Positions 7,511-14,104 of a DNA stretch of 28,576 nucleotides are shown in pieces. A program made the position numbers and the translations under genes. The stretch spans positions 1 through 28,576 of the forward strand of contig JAYWAM010000270.1 in the NCBI GenBank assembly GCA_043782425.1, written 5' to 3'. This stretch comes from JAYWAM01 sp043782425. GTDB taxonomy: Bacteria > Pseudomonadota > Gammaproteobacteria > Burkholderiales > Usitatibacteraceae. The notes beneath the pieces are model-generated. The model worked only from the letters and a program-made list of their open reading frames with translations, was not told where the DNA came from and searched no databases. The first letter of the stretch is position 1. Every line of letters begins with the position of its first letter.

Positions 7511-7755
7511 TGACCAGCACGAATCTGATTGCCGAAATTAAAGCTGCCCGCATCAAACGAAGCCTGACACAAGGGGCTTTGGCGCGCCAGGCAGGAATAC
7601 CGCTACGCACCTATCAGCGCCTGGAGGCCGGTGATCGCGGCTCCAAGCTGGATACCCTGCTGCGCGCGCTCGATGCGCTCGGCCTGAGCGTCAAGACGGC
7701 ATCGAAACGCCGCCCGGCTCTGGATGAGCTGAATGACATCTATGGCAACGAATAA
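7510..7755 (+). CDS. hipB: HipB-like antitoxin, XRE-type DNA-binding protein
   Basis: This 81-residue protein has a Cro/C1-type helix-turn-helix over residues 8-60 (S-L-T-Q-G-A-L-A-R-Q-A-G-I-P-L-R-T-Y-Q-R and E-A-G-D-R-G-S). Its length is close to E. coli HipB. It overlaps the 5' end of the hipA frame by 23 bases, the usual arrangement for HipBA. As antitoxin it should bind HipA and repress the operon through the two palindromes at 7453-7510. No strong Shine-Dalgarno precedes the ATG, and the promoter position predicts a leaderless message. Assignment to HipB rather than a generic XRE protein rests on the adjacent hipA. Confidence 0.85.
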   Translation: MTSTNLIAEIKAARIKRSLTQGALARQAGIPLRTYQRLEAGDRGSKLDTLLRALDALGLSVKTASKRRPALDELNDIYGNE

Positions 7756-9040
7756 CAAGGCGTCAAGCGTTCCACGCGTCGCATCGCTGCATATTGCTAC
7801 GACGCAGGGTTACGCAGGACTGCTTTCCAAGGATGGCCAGCATGTTTTCGGCTATGCGCCCGATGTTGTGGCAGACAACGATGGCGCGCGCAGCATTTCC
7901 CTGGCCATGCCGGTTCGGGCCGAGTCGTACAAGACAACGCTGATGCTCCCAGCCTTCCAGACCTTTTTGCCGGAAGGCTTCCTGGCGCATCGGATCGTCG
8001 AGAAGTTTTCAAAAACGATGCGCATCGATGACATGGCGCTACTCGCACTTTCCGGCGCCAATGCCATCGGCAGGATACGCGTGAGCCAGTCGCGAGTGAT
8101 AGATACCGATAAAGGCAACATCGAAAGTCTGAAAGAAATCCTCGGCAGCACGGGATCGAAAGACCTGTTCGAATATCTTTGTGATCGCTACCTCATCGCG
8201 TCCGGCATCGCCGGCGTTCAGCCGAAGGTGTTGCTTGAGGCGCAAGATGACCTGGCGGCGGGCGCTGCCAGCGCAAAAAAAAGAACGCGCGCGCGCAAGA
8301 CGTCCGGCAAAACGGCATCCAGCAAAAAAAGTATTGGCGAAAAATCCACCCTGCGCGGCAGGAGCCTCATCGTCAAGGTCAACGGTGCCGACTTTCCGCA
8401 CCTGACCGAAAACGAATTTCATTGCCTGTCTATCGCGCGCAACCTGCGGCTGCCCATGCCTGACTTCTGGCTATCGGAAGACAAGAAGCGGCTCGTGATC
8501 GAACGCTTTGATATCGACAAAGTATCTGGAGACTTTCTGGGTTTCGAGGATATGGTGTCGCTTCAGGGCAAGGTGAATGAACGCAAATACGAAGGCTCAT
8601 ACGAAAACGTCGCATTGGCCATCAGGCAGAACGTATCGCCCGCCTGGCTACAGCAGTCGCTGAACGAGTTCTTTGCTTCGCTTGTGCTGAGCATGGTGCT
8701 GAAAAATGGCGATGCCCATTTGAAAAATTTTGGCTTGCTTTACACGCATCCCGAGTCCGACGATTGCCGGCTTTCGCCGCTGTACGACCTGGTCTGCACC
8801 GCAGTTTATATCCCCAAGGACCTCCCCGCGCTTTCGCTGACGAAAAAGAAAGCGTGGCCAACGCGCGGGGAGTTGATCGCATTCGGGCGCGATGTCTGTC
8901 GCGTTCATGATCCAGGAGAAGTGATCGACCACACGCTCAACGCCGCGACGGAATACCGGCCGGATGCTGATAAATCCGGCATGTGGAAGCAGATGAAAGC
9001 GGCAATAGATGCAAGCGCGCATGCGCTGGCGCGAGACTGA
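7733..9040 (+). CDS. hipA: HipA-family toxin kinase
   Basis: This 435-residue Ser/Thr kinase-like toxin has the HipA N-subdomain (about residues 20-115) and the kinase core. Visible motifs are the phosphorylation/P-loop segment S157-G-I-A-G-V-Q-P-K165, the ATP-binding lysine in V-K-V-N (about K215), the catalytic N325-G-D-A-H-L-K-N332 and the metal-binding S-P-L-Y-D-L (D352). The catalytic set is complete, so it is probably active. Known HipA kinases phosphorylate glutamyl-tRNA synthetase, and related toxins target other tRNA synthetases; the target here is unknown. Residues 173-208 form a Lys/Arg/Ala/Ser-rich stretch inserted just after the P-loop. Start 7733 overlaps hipB; ATG 7742 is an alternative. 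Confidence 0.9.
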   Translation: MTSMATNNKASSVPRVASLHIATTQGYAGLLSKDGQHVFGYAPDVVADNDGARSISLAMPVRAESYKTTLMLPAFQTFLPEGFLAHRIVEKFSKTMRIDDMALLALSGANAIGRIRVSQSRVIDTDKGNIESLKEILGSTGSKDLFEYLCDRYLIASGIAGVQPKVLLEAQDDLAAGAASAKKRTRARKTSGKTASSKKSIGEKSTLRGRSLIVKVNGADFPHLTENEFHCLSIARNLRLPMPDFWLSEDKKRLVIERFDIDKVSGDFLGFEDMVSLQGKVNERKYEGSYENVALAIRQNVSPAWLQQSLNEFFASLVLSMVLKNGDAHLKNFGLLYTHPESDDCRLSPLYDLVCTAVYIPKDLPALSLTKKKAWPTRGELIAFGRDVCRVHDPGEVIDHTLNAATEYRPDADKSGMWKQMKAAIDASAHALARD

Positions 9041-9379
9041 TCGTGGTATTTGAGTGGGCTGGAAGAGGTGCTCGACCATTGCCGGGTACGCTGCGCTTTA
9101 TACAGGTGCGATTCAAGCTGAGGGGAGCCATGTGTATTGCAGCGCGATATTGCGCGCAAGCAAGCACCTCCTCTCTCCCGCAAGCGGGAGAGAGGCCGGG
9201 AGAGAGGGTAGGCAGGAGTCGGCAACTGTTCGAATACATTGAATTCCCGCAGGACTCTCCCGGTCTTCCCCCAACGACAACGTGTCAATAAAGAGACACT
9301 AACAAGTCTGAAACGCAATGCTAAAGCGATTCTAGCGAAAATAAAGTACAAGATATAGCAATACCATAGCGCTCCGCCG
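9041..9379. other. Convergent intergenic region with a REP-like hairpin
   Basis: This gap separates hipA (plus) from the secreted beta-helix gene (minus). I see no convincing gene in it; short frames in both directions have no start signal or recognisable product. Its main structure is the inverted repeat at 9171-9194. Bases 9265-9379 are AT-richer, with no other recognised signal. Confidence 0.6.
9171..9194. repeat. REP-like inverted repeat, copy 1
   Basis: CTCTCTCCCGC, AA, GCGGGAGAGAG: perfect 11-base arms with a 2-base loop, followed by a further purine-rich GGGAGAGAGGG. The same core occurs at 19441-19464 and, as a decayed half, at 21819-21840. It resembles the short intergenic palindromes dispersed in many proteobacterial genomes, and could also end transcription from both sides. 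Confidence 0.75.
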
Positions 9380-11230
9380 CTAATAATCTCTTCCATAGCG
9401 GCCAAGGTAGGTGCTCCCGGGCGGCAAACGGTAGTTAATCAAACCGGGATTTACAAACAGGCTGCTGAGATCATGTCCAGATGCTTTCCAGGTGGCAAGA
9501 TCGGCGCGTGCCGCAGAGTCGCCGCTAAACACATACGCACCGGTGGTCCAGAGCAAGTTATTGTCTATGGTTATCTTGCCGGCGTTGAGGGCGGCTAGCC
9601 CTTCTGGTTCGTCCGCGTTGTAATTGCGTCCTGCGTCGGTGCGCACGATTAAATTGTTACTCACCAAAAAGTTTACGCTGCGAGGGTCATTCAATACCCC
9701 ACGAAAGCGGATAAGACCGTCGACAATGGTATTGTGATGTACCCGCACATCGCGAATGTAGCCGGGCTGCCAACCGATGACAATGGCTTCATTCATGCCA
9801 TACATTAAGTTGTGGTTGACCTCGATTTGGCCTTGGGTGATTTGGTTTTCAAGGCGTATGCCGCCTGCACTACAGTTGTGGAGCACATTATGACGAAAGG
9901 TGTTGTAGTAGCCGTCATCTTTGTCGCCCACGCAGCGTCCGTCGATGTCGAACACCTCGTTATCCTCAAACAAAAAGTTTTGTACGTTGTAAAGCACTGC
10001 GGCAGCGCCATGTTCTGGGCTCGGCTGGCTCGCAATATCCGCGTAATTGCGCAATGTGTAAAACACATTGTCTTGCACGACCAGGCGATCATATTGCACA
10101 CGGCCTTCAATCGGGCGAAAGGTACTGTCATCTTCAGAAAAAATAAATGCCGGATTGTTCCTCCCCACCGACTCGATTCCATGCATCGTATTGCCTCGCC
10201 AGACGATATTGCTCGTAGTGCCTTGCAGCCAAAACATCTTCTCTGTCGCGTTCTGCCACTCAAAGCCCTGGAAAAGGACACGATCCGTAGGGCGCGTGTT
10301 AATGCCTATTGCCACTGTCTTGCCCGCGTCGAGCACCACGCGGTCTCCCGGCCACGTCATCCATACCAACGGAGACTTATATTGATTACGCGCACCGATT
10401 TCCAGATTTACCGGATAAGTCCCCGCCATGACATAAATAATATCCGAGGGTGAGTGGTTACGAAGTGCATTATTTGCGTAAGCCAAGGTGCGCCATGGGC
10501 TGGCGCGCGAACCGTTCGCTCCGGTGCTATCGCTCCCGCTGGTGGACACAAAATAAAATCCTTGTGTGGTAACGGCGATATCCCAGCTTGTCGTTAGTTT
10601 CGCGCCCAAGCTATCCGTCACCTCTATTTCCACACGTTGCGCTGGTGCGGCTGCATTCGGCGCCAACCAGATCACCTCTCCGGTACGCGCATTGAGGCGC
10701 ATACCGCTCGGCGCTTGCCGTGTGGCGAAGGTATACGGATAAGCGCCGCCCTTTACCCCGATGCGTGTGGAATAACATACGCCCGGATAGGCGCGATCAA
10801 GCTGCCAGCTCAATATTTCGAGCGGCCATGCAGAAGGATTGACCATCGGTGCGGAGGGTGTAGCCGGGGCGGAAGCGGTACTCGGACAAGTATCCAGGCT
10901 GACAATTGCCGTGGCGCTTGCGCTGCCCAAAGGCCCGCTGCAATTCAAGATGAAAGTGTTTGTCGCCTTGTTGGGGACGACAAGTTGGCTGCCAGAGGAT
11001 GCCTTTGCGCCCGACCAGCCGCCGGAAGCAGCGCAGTTCGTAGCGCCGGTGGAAGACCAGGTGAGGGTCGTTGCGTCGCCACTAGAAACACTAGCGGGAG
11101 TGGCGCTGATTGACAGTGTGGCGGCGTGGGCGGCGTTGAGGCCAAACGTTAGCACAATGATACGCGGCAACACTACGCGCAACAGGGCGAGCAAGTTGCA
11201 ACTCCTGCGGGCTGACCTAGATTTTGGCAT
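9380..11230 (-). CDS. Secreted Ig-like plus right-handed beta-helix protein
   Basis: The start ATG at 11228-11230 is preferred because TAAGGA at 11239-11244 precedes it and a signal peptide follows directly (P-K-S-R-S-A-R-R, hydrophobic core, N-A-A-H-A). A longer frame to 11323 would bury the signal. The protein has 616 residues. Residues about 38-110 form an Ig-like domain rich in T-W-S-S and C-A-A-S-G-G-W-S-G. A cadherin-like linker with A-R-T-G-E-V-I-W follows, then from about residue 220 a pectate-lyase-type beta-helix beginning G-S-D-S-T-G-A-N-G-S-R-A-S-P-W-R-T-L. Such proteins bind or cleave polysaccharides outside the cell; no catalytic residues can be assigned. The Ig-like domain also occurs in the protein at 14057-15385. 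Confidence 0.8.
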   Translation of the reverse strand: MPKSRSARRSCNLLALLRVVLPRIIVLTFGLNAAHAATLSISATPASVSSGDATTLTWSSTGATNCAASGGWSGAKASSGSQLVVPNKATNTFILNCSGPLGSASATAIVSLDTCPSTASAPATPSAPMVNPSAWPLEILSWQLDRAYPGVCYSTRIGVKGGAYPYTFATRQAPSGMRLNARTGEVIWLAPNAAAPAQRVEIEVTDSLGAKLTTSWDIAVTTQGFYFVSTSGSDSTGANGSRASPWRTLAYANNALRNHSPSDIIYVMAGTYPVNLEIGARNQYKSPLVWMTWPGDRVVLDAGKTVAIGINTRPTDRVLFQGFEWQNATEKMFWLQGTTSNIVWRGNTMHGIESVGRNNPAFIFSEDDSTFRPIEGRVQYDRLVVQDNVFYTLRNYADIASQPSPEHGAAAVLYNVQNFLFEDNEVFDIDGRCVGDKDDGYYNTFRHNVLHNCSAGGIRLENQITQGQIEVNHNLMYGMNEAIVIGWQPGYIRDVRVHHNTIVDGLIRFRGVLNDPRSVNFLVSNNLIVRTDAGRNYNADEPEGLAALNAGKITIDNNLLWTTGAYVFSGDSAARADLATWKASGHDLSSLFVNPGLINYRLPPGSTYLGRYGRDY

Positions 11231-11319
11231 GATACTTTTCCTTAAGCTTTTTTGGTGGATACGCTGCGCTGTGCCACCCCACGCCACTTTCATTTTATTT
11301 ATAGAAATACCCTGGGGGT

Positions 11320-11664
11320 TCAATAGGGGTACATTTGAATATAAATTGGCGTCTCTCGATCACCCCATGCACTACAATTATTGGGCGTGTTTCCGGTCAC
11401 GATAACGGGTAAGCGCTGAGCCTGGGCCGAAAGTACCAATGCGTACATTGCTCGTCCGCCTGGTGTGGTCAGGGAAATCGACCAGTCGTCTCCCACAGTA
11501 CTGCAAGCTGGCTTGTTAACATGCGGTCCGGCGGTAAAAATGACGGCATCCCCTACACCCGTAACTACTACTTGAGTAATCTGTCCAGAACTACTACCGG
11601 CATGGGCGGTAAAGCAGAACATCGTGAATACTCCGGAAATCAATATTTTCAGCATCTTGGTCAT
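11320..11664 (-). CDS. Small secreted cysteine-containing protein, copy A
   Basis: ATG at 11662-11664 is chosen: AGGAGA lies six bases upstream and a signal peptide follows (M-T-K-M-L-K-I-L-I-S-G-V-F, cleavage near A-H-A-G). The protein has 114 residues, about 92 after cleavage. The mature part is a short predicted beta-rich domain with two cysteines (V-N-K-P-A-C and N-N-C-S-A-W), probably a disulfide, and an R-A-M-Y-A-L-V-L-S-A helix. It aligns over its length with the product of 12066-12425, so the two are paralogues. I know similar small periplasmic or secreted proteins in many proteobacteria but no function. It lies just upstream of the beta-helix gene on the same strand and may be cotranscribed. 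Confidence 0.75.
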   Translation of the reverse strand: MTKMLKILISGVFTMFCFTAHAGSSSGQITQVVVTGVGDAVIFTAGPHVNKPACSTVGDDWSISLTTPGGRAMYALVLSAQAQRLPVIVTGNTPNNCSAWGDRETPIYIQMYPY

Positions 11665-12065
11665 TGCATTTCTCCTATATTGGTACGTAGTATCCATTAG
11701 CATGAATTAACATCAGTTCAAAAAAATTGTGCCCTACCTCCTTAACCCTAATCCCTTTCAGCGGTTTAGATTAAGTTGAAACTATTTATACCCATAAGCA
11801 GATTCACACAAGTACCAAGTCAACAATCGGCGCCGACCAACGCGGGCACTCCATGTCATGCATAGCGCAAGTATTTACTTCAAAGGCTACTACACCACAA
11901 AAAAATGTAGGGCGGATCAAGGCCGAACGCTCGGATCTACCAAACTTTAAATTGCCACTGCGCAAATCAAATTCGGGGCGTGTAGAAATAGCATGTTGCT
12001 CGGTGCGCGCAGGTTCATTGGTGGAAACGCTATGGTTATTCCATCCACGTTGCTGCATATAACCT
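11665..12065. other. Gene-poor leader region
   Basis: About 400 bases between the two small secreted-protein genes. An open frame on the minus strand (11804-12181) is not accepted: it overlaps the real gene at 12066-12425 by 116 bases and has no signal or family resemblance. The 5' leader of copy A lies here. It contains CCTACCTCCTT at 11734-11744 (AAGGAGGTAGG on the minus strand), also found at 16932-16942 upstream of another secreted-protein gene. No RNA gene or mobile element is recognised. Confidence 0.5.
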
Positions 12066-12425
12066 TTAGCGCATGTCCAGCCACTGAACATCAGCTCCCC
12101 CAGGTGTCCCCCCCAGACCAGTGCAAGTGTAAAACACGGCCACAAGATTTTGGGCGCCGCTTGCAGCGGCGCCTGTTTCAAACGCAGTCAGAAGCGCAGC
12201 ATATATCTGCTTAGCCCCAGGATTATCAGCCCAACTGACATAGTACTGGCCGCCCCCATTACCGGCTGCGCAGTTGTTGGCCGTGCTCAGTATAAAGTAG
12301 ACTCCGGTTTTCCCAACATTTATGTACGTGACCTTTCCCGGGGTCGTCCAGCCATCAGCCAGTGCATTAACCGATGACATAAAGACAGCTAATGTTATGA
12401 ACATAGAAGGTTTGAAATTACGCAT
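12066..12425 (-). CDS. Small secreted cysteine-containing protein, copy B
   Basis: This 119-residue protein has a signal peptide (M-R-N-F-K-P-S-M-F-I-T-L, cleavage near A-L-A-D) and AGGAGA upstream of the ATG. The mature part shares with copy A the order G-x-V/I-T, V/I-F hydrophobic strand, a cysteine, W-x-V/I-S, then a helix (I-Y-A-A-L-L-T-A here) and a last cysteine in F-Y-T-C. Both proteins are exported and probably disulfide-bonded. Function is unknown. The pair lies among larger secreted proteins, suggesting export under the same conditions, but nothing in the sequence shows that they interact. Confidence 0.75.
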   Translation of the reverse strand: MRNFKPSMFITLAVFMSSVNALADGWTTPGKVTYINVGKTGVYFILSTANNCAAGNGGGQYYVSWADNPGAKQIYAALLTAFETGAAASGAQNLVAVFYTCTGLGGTPGGADVQWLDMR

Positions 12426-12578
12426 ATTCGCAGTCTCCTAATTAACATAAATAGAATAACGTCATACAAATCTAACGCAACGTGTGTTTACTTCACGCTG
12501 CCCGCAGCCTTCAATATCACACCGCCGACTAACGCTTGGCCCAGACACCGCTAATCCGACTTCAGGCCCACTAATTTC

Positions 12579-12977
12579 TTATTGGACATAGAAATAAAGC
12601 GCAGAAAGACCGCCATATCGCTCCAGGATAGTGAGCGATCGGTCCCTACCAGCACCATCTTTGTAACTTATTGCGAAATACGGGCAAGTTGAGACGTCAA
12701 CGGTACCCGCAGGACAGGGGCAAGGGTTGGTCGAATACAGTGAATGGGTTCCACGAGTTAAGTTTCTATCGTAAACCGTGCTCGTACCAGGAAAACTATA
12801 ACTCCCAGGGAAGTCAAAACCATCAACGAAAACACTGCTATAGCTAAAACACCGATTATTAAGGTAGTTCGGTACATGATGCGTGATGGTCGTAAGTCGC
12901 ACCACATCCACGGGTGGCGGCGCGAGCCAGGGTCGGGCTCGTTCAACAAACGGTTCAGATTGTGGTGAACTTCGCAC
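12579..12977 (-). CDS. Hypothetical protein, possibly frameshifted membrane protein
   Basis: The 132-codon frame begins at a GTG without a good ribosome-binding site. Its C-terminal half looks coding (cysteine-rich C-P-C-P-A-G-T-V-D-V, then L-T-I-L-E-R-Y-G-G-L-S-A-L-Y-F-Y-V-Q). In a different minus-strand frame, 12758-12949 encodes M-Y-R-T-T-L-I-I-G-V-L-A-I-A-V-F and more hydrophobic residues, a good membrane anchor. The original gene may therefore have been anchor plus cysteine-rich domain, split by a frameshift around 12760-12860. I do not recognise a family. Its 5' end abuts the attC-like remnant at 12983-13003, so it may be a decayed cassette gene. Confidence 0.4.
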   Translation of the reverse strand: MRSSPQSEPFVERARPWLAPPPVDVVRLTTITHHVPNYLNNRCFSYSSVFVDGFDFPGSYSFPGTSTVYDRNLTRGTHSLYSTNPCPCPAGTVDVSTCPYFAISYKDGAGRDRSLTILERYGGLSALYFYVQ

Positions 12978-12982
12978 GCACT

Positions 12983-13003
12983 ATCTAACCTTATTCGTTA
13001 GGT
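12983..13003 (-). repeat. Degenerate attC-like site C (end elements only)
   Basis: On the minus strand ACCTAAC (13003-12997) fits the integron R'' consensus RYYYAAC, and GTTAGAT (12989-12983) fits the R' consensus GTTRRRY. They are seven bases apart, without the usual central stem. The R''-like part overlaps the methyltransferase stop codon, as often seen in cassettes. It could be a shrunken attC or a chance inverted repeat. Confidence 0.35.
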
Positions 13004-13600
13004 CTTTTTTCGCGCTATGAATTGTACAACCGAGGCTAAACCTGCATGACCTTCGCCCTCGCTAACTTCACGCTCAAGCTCACGAATAAGAATCGGTTCC
13101 AAATTTGAAAACTCCCGCTTCAATTTTTCAACTGTCATGAGCAAATCTACGTCTTTTGGCCCACCTGTATTTCGAGCCAATTGGCTTTCGGAATATGCCT
13201 CTAAAAGCATGACGCCACCCGGTTTTAAGCATTGCTCGACCAGTGGGTACAGCTTATATCTAATTGCACTTGGAAGATGAGCAGAAATAGAAATAACTGA
13301 GCCATAGAAAGTTTTTTCTGGTTCAAACTTGGAAAGATCAGCTACTTCTGTCTGGATTTCCACGTCTCTTGACTTCGCTAAAGCTCGCGCCTTAGTCAAT
13401 GCAACTTCGGAAATATCCACTCCGTGCACTTTTAATCCACGCCCGGCGAGGAACACAGCGTTCCTACCCTCACCCTCTGATAGAGAAAGCACTGGCCCTG
13501 TAAGTAAACCAAAGTTCTCTACGAGAAATGAATTGGGATCTGTTCCATATAAGTATTCATCTCTGGTATAGCGTTCATTCCAAAATTCTTTGTCGTACAT
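12998..13600 (-). CDS. Class I SAM-dependent methyltransferase (TehB-like)
   Basis: This 200-residue cytosolic protein begins M-Y-D-K-E-F-W-N-E-R-Y, followed by Y-L-Y-G-T-D-P-N-S-F-L, a start typical of TehB/thiopurine-type methyltransferases. Motif I appears as V-L-S-L-S-E-G-E-G-R-N-A-V-F-L and the acidic cofactor residue as V-H-G-V-D-I-S. A GGAG precedes the ATG by eight bases. Relatives detoxify small molecules or metalloids, and such genes are frequent in integron cassettes. The gene lies between attC-like sites 13617-13680 and 12983-13003, and its start is 17 bases from the cassette boundary. Its AT-richer codon use differs from the right-hand operon and supports acquisition. The substrate is unknown. 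Confidence 0.85.
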   Translation of the reverse strand: MYDKEFWNERYTRDEYLYGTDPNSFLVENFGLLTGPVLSLSEGEGRNAVFLAGRGLKVHGVDISEVALTKARALAKSRDVEIQTEVADLSKFEPEKTFYGSVISISAHLPSAIRYKLYPLVEQCLKPGGVMLLEAYSESQLARNTGGPKDVDLLMTVEKLKREFSNLEPILIRELEREVSEGEGHAGLASVVQFIARKKT

Positions 13601-13616
13601 TAATTTTCTCCAAGAG

Positions 13617-13680
13617 GTCTAGCGTTCTGGTTCACGGGCGGCGGCGCGTTAGCGCCGGGCACCCGTGGAACCGGCTATGC
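13617..13680 (-). repeat. attC-like recombination site B
   Basis: This 64-base imperfect palindrome lies between two minus-strand genes. Outer stem: GGTTCACGGG (13629-13638) with CCCGTGGAACC (13662-13672), one unpaired base. Inner stem: GGCGC/GCGCC around GTTA (13643-13656). End elements on the minus strand are GCATAGC (R''-like) and GCTAGAC (R'-like, one change from GTTAGAC). A single unpaired base in a long stem is typical of attC. R'' is complementary, with one mismatch, to the GTTATGC at the 5' boundary of the same putative cassette (14048-14042), as cassette circularisation predicts. A plain terminator hairpin is the alternative. Confidence 0.55.
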
Positions 13681-13681
13681 G

Positions 13682-14023
13682 TCATAGTGAGGCATGTATG
13701 AGCGCCTGGATATGTGCACCAATCTGAATTGGATCTGCTTTTTTATCTATACACACAGATACATGCCCCCAACTCGTCGGAAGTACAAATTGGAAAAAGT
13801 TTCCGTATCGTACGAGCAAGAATTCCAGACCGCCACAGTCAATATTGCCACGTTGCGTGGCCAATTTGAGTAATGTTGGATTGACCAATAATTCCTCGTA
13901 ACGATCACTATCTGGGCTGCTAGTGTCCGAGGTATTCAGCTTCGACCTTGATTCAAGCAGGCCATGCTTGTAGATGGCAACGTATCGAATACTCTCGGAT
14001 ACTTGAAAGATTCTTTCAATCAC
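13682..14023 (-). CDS. Hypothetical small protein, cassette-like, possible roadblock-type fold
   Basis: The 113-residue frame starts at GTG with GGAG eight bases upstream, and its start lies about 20 bases after the putative cassette boundary at 14042-14048. It has no signal peptide or membrane helix. The pattern of strand (I-R-Y-V-A-I-Y), helix (L-L-V-N-P-T-L-L-K-L-A), strands (G-L-E-F-L-L-V-R-Y-G and F-F-Q-F-V-L-P, then H-V-S-V-C-I) and final helix is reminiscent of Roadblock/LC7 dimerisation domains. That is a visual impression only. The gene fills a unit flanked by attC-like sites and is the best candidate for a mobile cassette in the window. Confidence 0.65.
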   Translation of the reverse strand: MIERIFQVSESIRYVAIYKHGLLESRSKLNTSDTSSPDSDRYEELLVNPTLLKLATQRGNIDCGGLEFLLVRYGNFFQFVLPTSWGHVSVCIDKKADPIQIGAHIQALIHASL

Positions 14024-14041
14024 GATAACTCTCCAAATAAC

Positions 14042-14104
14042 GCATAACGTTTGAAATCACGCGGTGCGCGGCTTCATCGCGCAGCGTCCGGTGGATTGAT
14101 GGGT
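14042..14104 (-). repeat. attC-like recombination site A
   Basis: On the minus strand the site ends in AACGTTATGC, whose GTTATGC fits an R' element. The inner stem is TGCGCG (14065-14070) with CGCGCA (14078-14083) around a 7-base loop. The outer stem is AATCAC (14055-14060) with GTGGATT (14091-14097), one unpaired base. ACCCATC at 14104-14098 differs by one base from the R'' consensus RYYYAAC. The 63-base length is normal for attC. The site lies across the 3' end of the upstream secreted-protein gene. Confidence 0.5.

Noticed and set aside
9812..10453. 213-codon plus-strand frame.
   Set aside because: Antisense to the beta-helix gene, with no ribosome-binding site or protein features.
11804..12181. 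125-codon minus-strand frame between the small secreted genes.
   Set aside because: It overlaps the accepted gene at 12066-12425 by 116 bases and shows no domain, signal peptide or ribosome-binding site.
12470..12533. Two GCGTTAG-type sequences resembling attC ends (GTTAGAT at 12476-12470, GTTAGTC at 12533-12527, minus strand).
   Set aside because: No matching R'' element or convincing long stem was found, so they are not called as attC sites.
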